Origin: Vulcanimicrobiota bacterium
GTDB lineage: Bacteria; Vulcanimicrobiota; Xenobia; Xenobiales; JADMJV01
NCBI GenBank assembly: GCA_017307785.1
Contig: JAFKGI010000022.1
Location: 1 to 64,000, forward strand
DNA length: 64,000 nucleotides
Direction: 5' to 3'
In this document: positions 50,188-57,836 of the stretch, in pieces
How positions within the stretch are numbered: the first letter of the stretch is position 1
How the letters are laid out: every line of letters begins with the position of its first letter
Position numbers and translations under genes: made by a program
The notes under the pieces: generated by a model
The model's database searches: none
What the model was told of the DNA's origin: nothing
Seen by the model: only the letters and a program-made list of their open reading frames with translations

Positions 50188-51000
50188 CTATCCCTGGGCG
50201 GTTACGCTGGCGTCGACCACCGGGTTGACCTGTTGAGTGCGCTCCAGGCTGGCCTTGAGGGCGGCCATCAAGTCCATCGCGGGTGGCGGTGCGGTGGGTG
50301 CGGCGGCCTGGATCGTCTGGCCCTGGGCCTTGGCGGCGATCAAGTTGGTCAGATTCTCGCGGTAGCGGTCGTGGTATTTGCTGGCATCAAAGGGAGCAGC
50401 CAGGGAGGAGACAAAGAGCTTGCCCAGTTCCAGTTCTTTGTCGCTGAGCTGAACGCCATCGTTCTGGCCGTAGTCGGCCACCTGGCGAACTTCATCCTGG
50501 TAGTACAGGGTGTGCAGCATCAGGCCGGGGCCCGAGGGGCGCACGATCACGATGTGCTCGCGGTTGGCCTTGGAGAGCTTGGCGATGGCGGCGTGCTGCA
50601 TTTCGACCAGGGATTTCTGCAGCAAAAAGTAGGGTTTCTCGCCGGCTTTGTTTTCCGGCACCATGTAGTAGGAAGTGTCGAAATAGACGGGGTCGACTTC
50701 TTCCAACTTGACGAACTCCAGCACTTCCATGGAGGTGCCGGACTCGGGGGCAATCGACTGCAGGTCGCCTTCTTCGATCAAGACAAAGCGGCCGCCCTCG
50801 ACCTCGGCGCCTTTGACCAGCTCGGAGCGTTCCACCGATTTCTCGCAGGTCGGGCAGAAAAGCTTCTGCTTGACCCGGCTACCACAGGTCTTGTGCAGCT
50901 GATTGAAAGAAACCGTCTCGGTGCGAGCGGCGGCGTAGAGGCGAATGGGCACGGACACGAGTCCGAAGGTGAGATGCCCTTTCCAAACTGTTTGAGCCAT
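50188..51000 (-). CDS. ku: Non-homologous end-joining protein Ku
   Basis: A 270-residue bacterial Ku. It starts MAQTVWKGHLTFGLVSVPIR, typical of the family, with a Cys pattern LHKTCGSRVKQKLFCPTCEK and the bridge region SYYMVPENKAGEKPYFLL. It forms a ring dimer that threads onto broken DNA ends and recruits LigD, encoded next. The C-terminus is Ala/Pro-rich. It follows the hybrid kinase gene by 16 bases in a minus-strand run of signalling genes. Confidence 0.95.
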   Translation of the reverse strand: MAQTVWKGHLTFGLVSVPIRLYAAARTETVSFNQLHKTCGSRVKQKLFCPTCEKSVERSELVKGAEVEGGRFVLIEEGDLQSIAPESGTSMEVLEFVKLEEVDPVYFDTSYYMVPENKAGEKPYFLLQKSLVEMQHAAIAKLSKANREHIVIVRPSGPGLMLHTLYYQDEVRQVADYGQNDGVQLSDKELELGKLFVSSLAAPFDASKYHDRYRENLTNLIAAKAQGQTIQAAAPTAPPPAMDLMAALKASLERTQQVNPVVDASVTAQG

Positions 51001-51016
51001 GGGGCATGAGTTTCTT

Positions 51017-53251
51017 TTAAGAAGTTAGTTGTCCTTGAAGATGTTCTAATTCATGGAGCAACTGGCGGCGGGCATGGAGGGCGGCTTGCAAGCGGCCTTC
51101 GCCCGCCAGTTGTTCAAGAGTGCGGGCAGCCCGCGCGGCCGGATGCGCACAGATCGAGTGCAGTGAGTTCTGTAGCAAGCCGGCCAGGCGTCCGATGTTC
51201 TCCAGGTCGCCCTGAGCGAAGGCGCTTTCCAGTTCCTCCAACTGCGCCTGGTGGGTTTCTTGGAAAACCTGAATCAGCATATCGGCGTGGCGCTCTCCGC
51301 CGCCGACTCGCTGCAGCAGCTCCTGGCGATTGAGAGCGGCCGGTCGGGCCTGGGGTAGGCGAGCCATGGTCTCGTTGATGGTTTTGAGCAGCACCTCGGC
51401 GCGGATCGGCTTGGGCACAAAGCCGTCGACGGTATCGGGTAATTCTTCCGCCTCCAGAGCGCTCAGGGCCACGATGGGGAGATGTCCCTGGCCGGCTTTT
51501 TTCTCGCGTTCGCGAATGTGGGCGGCCGCAGTAGGTCCGTCCATCTCCGGCATGACCATGTCGAGCAGCAACAGATCGTAGCTGTCCTTTTCCAGCGCTT
51601 GCAAGACTTCGTGGCCGTTGAAGACGGAAGTCGAGGTGTGGCCGTTCTTGCTCAGGATGGCTCCCACCAGGGTCTGGTTGACGCGCTGGTCATCGGCCAG
51701 CAGGATGCGCAGGTTTTGTTGCGCCGGATCGGGTGAGGCGGGTGGCAGCGGTCCGGTTACGGGCAGGCGCAGGGTGACCGTGTAGGTGGTGCCGCGGCCG
51801 GGCAGGCTGCTGGCCCAGCAGCGTCCGCCGAATTGGTGGACCAGGTGATGCACCAGGAACATGCTCAGGCCCTGGCTCTGCGGCAAGAACAGTGAGCGGA
51901 TCTGGGCCGGGTTGAGATAGCTCTGGTCGTCACTGACGCTGAAGCGCAGAGCCACCCGGTCCCCCTCGTCGTGTTCGCGCTGCACCACCAGGGACAGGTG
52001 AGCGTGGCGGGCGCTGCGTAGCGCGTATTGCACCAGGTTGAAAAGCACCTGATGGAGGCGCAGCGAGTCTACCAGCACCGTATCAGGCACGCTTACTTCC
52101 ACGTGGGAAAAGAGCACCGACTCTTGCTCGCGGGAGAGCGCGCCGGCCGCGGCCAGCACGCTATGCACCAGCCCGCGTAGATCGGTGGCCACCGGCTGCA
52201 GGCGCAGTTGATCGCTGCGGATGCGGGCGAAGTCCAGCAGGTCTTCAAAAACGGTCTGCAGGGTGCGGGCCGATTCTTCCAGGGCTTCCAAATAGTGCCG
52301 CTCGGGCAGATAGCGAGGGCTACCCTGCAGCAGCGCCGTCATTCCCAACACCCCGTTCATGGAGTTGCGGAAAGGCTGGCTCATCCCCAGGATGACCCCA
52401 CTCATTTCTTCCACGTCGGTACTGGGCTTCTGGGCCGGGGCGACCGGACTCTGGTCCAGGCACTGGCGCAGTCGTTCGGCCACCTGGGCGGCCGAGCGGG
52501 GGCGGTTCTCCGGCGACTTTTCCAGTAGATTGGCCACCAGCTCGTCCAGAGCGTCGGGAATCGAGGGGACCCGGCTTTTGAGGCTGGGTGCCTGCTCGCG
52601 GATGTGGGCATTGAGCACGTGGTACTCGCTGCCTTCAAAGGGAGCTTCTCCGGAAATGGATTCGAACAGAGCTACTCCCAGCGAGTAAAGGTCGGCGGCC
52701 AAAGTCACCTGGCTGCGCAGAATCTGTTCCGGAGCCATGAAGCGGGTGCTTCCGACCAATTGGCCGGTGAGCGTTAAACTGCTGTGCTCATGGTCGGTGC
52801 GCCGCACCATGCCCAGGTCGGCGATCTTGGCCTGTTTGTTGGAATTGAGCAGAATGTTTTCGGGCTTGAGGTCCCGGTGGACCAGGCCTTGACGATGGAG
52901 ATACTCGAGGCCGTCGCAGACCTGGAGGAAGACCCCGAGCGTCTCCGAGAGTTCGGGAGCGTCGTTGACGAAGTCCTTGAGATTGCCCCGATCCATGTAT
53001 TCCATGACCAGGAAGTCATGGCCCTCGTAGCTCATGTGCTCGTAGAGTTTGACCACATTAGGGTGGCTCAGCGCCGCGTGTTCGCGGGCTTCCAGGCGTA
53101 ATCGGCGCTGCATGCCTTCGTCGGCTCCCGCGATCAAGAACTTGATCGCCACCACCTCGTTGTTGGCGGAGTCGATGGCTTTGTAAACCTGACCCATGCC
53201 GCCTTCTCCCAGCTTCTCGAGCAGCTGGAAGGACTCGGGAGATCGCTCCAT
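51017..53251 (-). CDS. Ser/Thr kinase fused to degenerate histidine kinase, receiver and HPt-like domains
   Basis: A 744-residue protein. Residues 7-265 are a complete Hanks kinase (LGEGGMGQVYKA, AIKFL, LVHRDLKPENILL, IADLGMV). Residues about 300-520 have the shape of HisKA-HATPase, but the phospho-acceptor region reads GMSQPFRNSMNGVLGMTALL (Gln-Pro where His-Glu is expected), the N-box reads NLVQYALRSA (no Asn) and G1 is absent. A receiver domain follows with intact ADDQ, LLLDMVMPEMDG and PKP. The last part resembles HPt, but its usual His is replaced (RLAGLLQNSLHSICA). The ATG overlaps the PilZ gene stop by one base. Confidence 0.85.
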   Translation of the reverse strand: MERSPESFQLLEKLGEGGMGQVYKAIDSANNEVVAIKFLIAGADEGMQRRLRLEAREHAALSHPNVVKLYEHMSYEGHDFLVMEYMDRGNLKDFVNDAPELSETLGVFLQVCDGLEYLHRQGLVHRDLKPENILLNSNKQAKIADLGMVRRTDHEHSSLTLTGQLVGSTRFMAPEQILRSQVTLAADLYSLGVALFESISGEAPFEGSEYHVLNAHIREQAPSLKSRVPSIPDALDELVANLLEKSPENRPRSAAQVAERLRQCLDQSPVAPAQKPSTDVEEMSGVILGMSQPFRNSMNGVLGMTALLQGSPRYLPERHYLEALEESARTLQTVFEDLLDFARIRSDQLRLQPVATDLRGLVHSVLAAAGALSREQESVLFSHVEVSVPDTVLVDSLRLHQVLFNLVQYALRSARHAHLSLVVQREHDEGDRVALRFSVSDDQSYLNPAQIRSLFLPQSQGLSMFLVHHLVHQFGGRCWASSLPGRGTTYTVTLRLPVTGPLPPASPDPAQQNLRILLADDQRVNQTLVGAILSKNGHTSTSVFNGHEVLQALEKDSYDLLLLDMVMPEMDGPTAAAHIREREKKAGQGHLPIVALSALEAEELPDTVDGFVPKPIRAEVLLKTINETMARLPQARPAALNRQELLQRVGGGERHADMLIQVFQETHQAQLEELESAFAQGDLENIGRLAGLLQNSLHSICAHPAARAARTLEQLAGEGRLQAALHARRQLLHELEHLQGQLTS

Positions 53252-53877
53252 CAGGAGAGGGTGGAAGGGTGGCCGGGGGCGCGGTGCTTGAGCGTTTCTA
53301 GAAACTGCTCCAGGACCGCGTCGTGCTTGGAGTCGATGGGCTTGAAGTTCAAGCTGGCGATCCAGGTTTTCTTGTCGCGCTGGGTGCACCACTCGACGAC
53401 CGCATCCACCGGCACGGTGGCGATTTCATCGAGCTCCAGCTCCAGCTGGACCTCTTTGCCCACGGCGATTTCACCGGTCAACATCACCAGGGCCCCCGAA
53501 CGCGAAAGCTCGGCGGTGGCGCCTTTGAAGTTGGGAAAGTCCCGGCTGCGCACCGCGTAGGTGCGCGCGTGGCGGGTCATGTCGTCCTCGTTGGGCTTGT
53601 AGAACATTTGCTCTTTGCTGGCACCGGCGCCGGGTAGGAAGATCTTCTCGAGCAGGCTCAACGATTGAGGCGGTCCCACCACTTTGGCCACGTATTCGCC
53701 GTCCTGGGTGCCCACCACGTTCACCGTCAGTTCGCAGCGCACCCCGCCCGGCAAACTGGCCTGACCCTCGATGTCGGTGCTGGTTTTCAAGGCTTTAGCA
53801 CACTTGAAGTGGACCACACCCTGACCATAACCCGTCACCTGAAAACCGGGAGCTGTAAGTTTTCTCAAGAAATCCAT
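53251..53877 (-). CDS. PilZ domain protein
   Basis: A 208-residue soluble protein. The N-terminal 90 residues are a beta-rich domain similar in style to YcgR N-domains (GQGVVHFKCAKALKTSTDIE). The C-terminal part is PilZ-like: RHARTYAVRSRDFPNF for the RxxxR motif and AELSRSGALVML for (D/N)xSxxG, with Glu where Asp/Asn is usual. Cyclic di-GMP binding is likely but not certain. It is flanked by two Ser/Thr kinase genes on the same strand. Confidence 0.7.
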   Translation of the reverse strand: MDFLRKLTAPGFQVTGYGQGVVHFKCAKALKTSTDIEGQASLPGGVRCELTVNVVGTQDGEYVAKVVGPPQSLSLLEKIFLPGAGASKEQMFYKPNEDDMTRHARTYAVRSRDFPNFKGATAELSRSGALVMLTGEIAVGKEVQLELELDEIATVPVDAVVEWCTQRDKKTWIASLNFKPIDSKHDAVLEQFLETLKHRAPGHPSTLS

Positions 53878-53925
53878 AGTGCCGGAAGTTTCCCTTTGCT
53901 GCGCAGAGGTCCTTTTTAACCTGAC

Positions 53926-54870
53926 CTATCGCCACAGGCGCATCAGGCCACGCACGATGTCCCAGAGACTTTTGCCGTTGCTGGGACCGCCCTTGGGATG
54001 GTAGCGCAAGCGGGCCAGGCCAAGCCCCTGGGTGGCCGTGTCGGGCGTGGGGGTGATCTGCGACCAGACCGATTCCAGGTCGTGGAGCAAGGCGGCGGCG
54101 GACGGGTATCGTTCGTCCACCTTGATTTTCAGGCAACGGTCCAGCACCAAAGACAGACTCTCCGGCTCGACGCCCACCTCGCGACTGGGAGGGAAGAGGA
54201 AGTTGAAGCCCTGTGGATCGCGGCCCGTGAGCAGATGCAGCAGGGTCGTGCCCACCGCGTAGATGTCGCTCTGGGGCACGGTCTGGCCGTGGCCATACTG
54301 CTCGGGGGCGCAGTAGCCCGGAGTGCCCAACTCCTGAGTGTCCTTGGTCAGTCCAGGACGGTGGCGTCGGGCGATCCCGAAGTCGATGAAGAAAATTCGT
54401 CCGGCCGGCGTGATCATCAGGTTGGAAGGCTTGAGATCGCGGAAGATGACGGGCGGAGTCTGGTGATGCAGGTAGTTCAGCACCTCGCAGACCTGCATGG
54501 CGATGGGCAATGCTTCGTGGGCCAGGAAGGTGCGGCCCAAGTTATGCTGTACGTCGTCCAGGGCCACTCCGTCCACCCATTCCATGATGAAGGCCAGGCC
54601 TTCGTCCACTTTGTCGTAGATGTGCAGAACGCGCGGAATGCCGGGATGCTGGAAGCCCGAGAGCAGGTGCATTTCTCTCTGGAAGAGAGCCTCGACTTCG
54701 GGTCGGTCGCTCTCTAACACCAGCGTTAGCTCCAGCTCCTTGAGAGCCCAGAGTGAGCCACCCAGGCGCGGGTCGCGCGCCAGGTAGACGGCTCCCATCG
54801 CTCCTTTGCCCAGCTCACGCACCACTTCATAGCGACTGAAGACGATTTCCCCGGGGCGGCGCGCCGACAA
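53926..54870 (-). CDS. Ser/Thr protein kinase
   Basis: A 314-residue Hanks-type kinase covering most of the protein: ELGKGAMGAVYLARD, ALKELELTL, VIFRDLKPSNLMI (His of HRD is Phe), FFIDFGIARRHRPG and CAPEQYGHGQTVPQSDIYAVG. No membrane helix or sensor domain, so it is probably cytosolic and controlled by partners encoded nearby. The start is TTG at 54870, three bases after the stop of the ATPase gene; ribosome-site support is weak. A C-terminal tail of 45 residues is basic. Confidence 0.85.
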   Translation of the reverse strand: MSARRPGEIVFSRYEVVRELGKGAMGAVYLARDPRLGGSLWALKELELTLVLESDRPEVEALFQREMHLLSGFQHPGIPRVLHIYDKVDEGLAFIMEWVDGVALDDVQHNLGRTFLAHEALPIAMQVCEVLNYLHHQTPPVIFRDLKPSNLMITPAGRIFFIDFGIARRHRPGLTKDTQELGTPGYCAPEQYGHGQTVPQSDIYAVGTTLLHLLTGRDPQGFNFLFPPSREVGVEPESLSLVLDRCLKIKVDERYPSAAALLHDLESVWSQITPTPDTATQGLGLARLRYHPKGGPSNGKSLWDIVRGLMRLWR

Positions 54871-54873
54871 GGG

Positions 54874-56595
54874 CTAGCCGATCCGGAGTTCGTGCTTGAG
54901 CTGCTCGAGGCGTCCGTCGATGGCTTCTGCCGGTTGGTTGCCATAGAGTGGCGGCAGGAAAGTCTGGTCCGTGCACTCTTTCACGGCGACCAGGTCCATG
55001 TATTCGAGAATGCGTTTGTGCGAGAGCGGTCGATATTCGCGTAACAGCACGGCCAGGTGCTCGTAGACGTCGCTGTCCGGATGCAGTGAAGTGAGTCGCT
55101 GCACGCGCACCATCATGGCTTCGATTTCGTTGCCGCCAATTTCCATATTCTCGGGCAGGGCCGGCAGTTTTTCCGTCTGCAGTTCCAGTCCGACCTTTTG
55201 GGCCATGGCCAGAAACAGCGAGTTCTTCTCCTCGGGAGTTTGCGGCGGGAAAAGCGGCACGTGGACGTCCAATCGACCCGGACGTTTCAAGTCGACCTCG
55301 AGCAAATCAGGACGCGAGGTCGCGAAGACCCAGAGAATCTTGCCGCGCTGGCGGGTGTCGCTCATCTCTTTGGCCAGCATGCCGTAGATGCGACCGGAAA
55401 TACCGCCGTCGTCGCCGCCACTGCGTTTGCCGGTCATCTGGTCGGCTTCGTCCACGAAAACCAGCACCTGACCCAGCGCCTTGAGCACCGTGAAAATTTT
55501 CTCCAGGTTGGATTCGGTCGAACCCATCCATTTGTCACGGAAGTTTTTGAGCACTACGAACGGGATGCCCAGTTCCCCGGCAAAGCAGTTGGCCAGCCAG
55601 GTCTTACCGGTGCCGATGCGGCCGCAGAACAGGTATCCCATGGGCACGGCCTTGTAGTTGCCGTTTTTCACCAGTTGAGCGTCATGGGCCAGCCAGGCTT
55701 TGACGTGCTCCATGCCGGCCACGTCGGCCAGCGACTTGCTCGACTCGACGAATTCCAGCAGACCGGCGCACTCTTTTTCGATCAATTCCTTTTTAATGCC
55801 GCTCAAATACTTGTTGGTGAGCTTCTGGCTGTTCTTCAGAGCCAGCGCCACCATATGGCGCAGGTGCACTCGACTCAGGCCCACCACTCGCGAACCGAAG
55901 CTCTCCCAGGGAACTTCCACCGAATTCTTCAGGTCGGGGAATTCGGCCGTGAGAAAGTCCAGGTAGTCCTGGCACTCGGCCTGGTCGGGTAATTTGATTT
56001 GCAATTTGGAGGAATAGGAGTTCTCCACCAGGTTGCGGCTCAAGTTGTTGAGGGTCTCGGTGAGCAACACGGTCACGTGCTGGGCTCCGATGATGTTGGG
56101 GTCGCTGGCCCAATCCAGCAGGCGAATCAAAATTTCCGAGGCGCGGTCGCTGACCTGGGCCGGGTCGGAGCGCGGCACCAGGTATTCGGCGAAGTCGACG
56201 ATGAGAGCGCAGCGAATCGGCTCTTTGGCCGTGCGCGAGTAGCGCATGAAGCCGTCCATGAACTCCAACGCCTGCATGGTGTCGCGGGGCAGCACGGCGG
56301 CCTGAGCGGCCGTGGTCAGACCCCAATCCTTGCGAGCCTGTTGATACTTGACCAGGACCTCTTCACCGCGGATGGCTTTCAGGCCGGAGCTGCGGTTGTA
56401 GCTGAGCACCACTTCAAAAGGCGCGAACAGCACGTTGGCCAGAAATTCCTTGAGAGGAGCAAACTTGTTCTGCTCTTGAGCTCGATACGGCACCAGGTCA
56501 AAAAGACTGCCGTAGAGGATGTACTGGCTGACGGTGCCAGCCCGAAAGATGCGACGGAATTCCTCGGCCCAGGCGGGCATATTGGTTTGGCTCAT
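54874..56595 (-). CDS. Ycf46-like AAA+ ATPase
   Basis: A 573-residue protein. Residues 1-270 look like an inactive AAA-like half (VLSYNRSSGLKAIRGEE, LIVDFAEYLVP) without a P-loop. Residues about 290-470 form an active FtsH/CDC48-type AAA domain: Walker A GRIGTGKTW, Walker B VLVFVDEADQ, and RPGRLDVHVPLFPP, the arginine-finger region. This layout is that of Ycf46/Slr0374-like ATPases of cyanobacteria and plastids, of unknown function. It heads the minus-strand run that includes two kinases, PilZ and Ku/LigD. Confidence 0.8.
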   Translation of the reverse strand: MSQTNMPAWAEEFRRIFRAGTVSQYILYGSLFDLVPYRAQEQNKFAPLKEFLANVLFAPFEVVLSYNRSSGLKAIRGEEVLVKYQQARKDWGLTTAAQAAVLPRDTMQALEFMDGFMRYSRTAKEPIRCALIVDFAEYLVPRSDPAQVSDRASEILIRLLDWASDPNIIGAQHVTVLLTETLNNLSRNLVENSYSSKLQIKLPDQAECQDYLDFLTAEFPDLKNSVEVPWESFGSRVVGLSRVHLRHMVALALKNSQKLTNKYLSGIKKELIEKECAGLLEFVESSKSLADVAGMEHVKAWLAHDAQLVKNGNYKAVPMGYLFCGRIGTGKTWLANCFAGELGIPFVVLKNFRDKWMGSTESNLEKIFTVLKALGQVLVFVDEADQMTGKRSGGDDGGISGRIYGMLAKEMSDTRQRGKILWVFATSRPDLLEVDLKRPGRLDVHVPLFPPQTPEEKNSLFLAMAQKVGLELQTEKLPALPENMEIGGNEIEAMMVRVQRLTSLHPDSDVYEHLAVLLREYRPLSHKRILEYMDLVAVKECTDQTFLPPLYGNQPAEAIDGRLEQLKHELRIG

Positions 56596-56651
56596 AGGCT
56601 CTGCTGCTTTGCCCTCCAGGTGGCCTACCCTGCTGGGGGGAACGGTGGTGG

Positions 56652-57836
56652 ATGATTCCCGGACCTCGCGGTTGGGCTGCTCTGTCTACCATGCGCGACC
56701 TGCGCAAGGATCCATTGGGCGCTCTTATTCGTCTGCAGCGCAACTACGGCGATCTCCTGAGCTTTCGCTACGGCCCCATCCACCGCGTGATCACGTTTGA
56801 CCCCCGGGCCGTGCAACGGATTCTCCAGGACAACCACCTCAACTACAACAAGGACAGCCCGTTTTATCACATGCTCGGCTGGTTTCTGGGCAAGGGGCTG
56901 ATCACCAGCGACGGCGAGCTGCATCAACGGCAGCGCCGGCTGATTCAGCCGGCTTTCCAGCGGGCCCGCATCGACGAACTACAGCCGATGATGGTGCGCA
57001 CCACCGAAAGAGTCCTCGAGGGTCTCCGACCCGGACAGGTGCTGGACCTATCGGCTTTTATGATCGACCTGACCTTGCGGATCATCGGTCAAGCTCTCTT
57101 CGGAGAGGAACTGAGCGCCCGGGATGACGGCATCGGGACGGCCGTGGAAGAGCTGCAGCGCCAGATGCAGCGGCGCTTCCGCAGTCCTTTTCCGCTGAAG
57201 CCGATCTGGCCCGTTGCGGAAGATCGCCGTTTCCGGCGCATCATCCGCCAATTGCGGACCCTGATCGTGCAGAAGACCAACCGAATGCTTCCGTCGATGC
57301 CGGAGGAGCAGTTGGTGGACGAGCTGATTACCCTGATGTTGGCCGGCCACGAAACGGTGGCCAATACTCTGACCTGGGCGTTGGCTTTACTGAGTCGCCA
57401 TCCCGCCCAAAAAGAGAACGACCCACAAAGGGTCGTGCTGGAAACGTTGCGGCTCTTTCCGCCCGTGGGTGTCTTCGGGCGCAGGGCCATCGGCCCGGAC
57501 GAGCTCTGCGGTCACTCCATTGGAGCCCGTCAGATCGTGTCTACCTCCCCCTGGGTTTTGCACCGCCACCCCGACTACTGGGACAACCCGGAAGGCTTTG
57601 ATCCCGATCGCTTTCTCCAGGAGCCGGTGCGCGGGGCTTTCGTTCCCTTCGCGGCCGGACGGCGCCAGTGTCTGGGCAATTATTTCGCCGTGCTTGAGGC
57701 AACCACCGTGCTACGCACCTTGCAGCAGCAGGTCCAATTGGACCTGCTGCCCGGCCAGCAACTGGAAATCGACCCGCAGATCACCCTGCGACCGCGTGGG
57801 CCGCTCTGGGTGAGGGTCAGTCTTAAGGGCTGGTGA
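56652..57836 (+). CDS. Cytochrome P450 (shortened)
   Basis: A 394-residue P450 with the heme ligand loop FVPFAAGRRQCLGNYFA, I-helix LAGHETVANTLTW and ExxR (ETLR). Sequence style is CYP110/CYP4-like, suggesting hydroxylation of a fatty acid or terpenoid. Between HPAQ and ETLR only about 12 residues remain where about 40 are normal, so helices J-J' seem to be deleted. A perfect 7-base inverted repeat (57418-57424/57430-57436) sits at the junction. No redox partner is nearby. Activity is doubtful. Confidence 0.85.
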   Translation: MIPGPRGWAALSTMRDLRKDPLGALIRLQRNYGDLLSFRYGPIHRVITFDPRAVQRILQDNHLNYNKDSPFYHMLGWFLGKGLITSDGELHQRQRRLIQPAFQRARIDELQPMMVRTTERVLEGLRPGQVLDLSAFMIDLTLRIIGQALFGEELSARDDGIGTAVEELQRQMQRRFRSPFPLKPIWPVAEDRRFRRIIRQLRTLIVQKTNRMLPSMPEEQLVDELITLMLAGHETVANTLTWALALLSRHPAQKENDPQRVVLETLRLFPPVGVFGRRAIGPDELCGHSIGARQIVSTSPWVLHRHPDYWDNPEGFDPDRFLQEPVRGAFVPFAAGRRQCLGNYFAVLEATTVLRTLQQQVQLDLLPGQQLEIDPQITLRPRGPLWVRVSLKGW

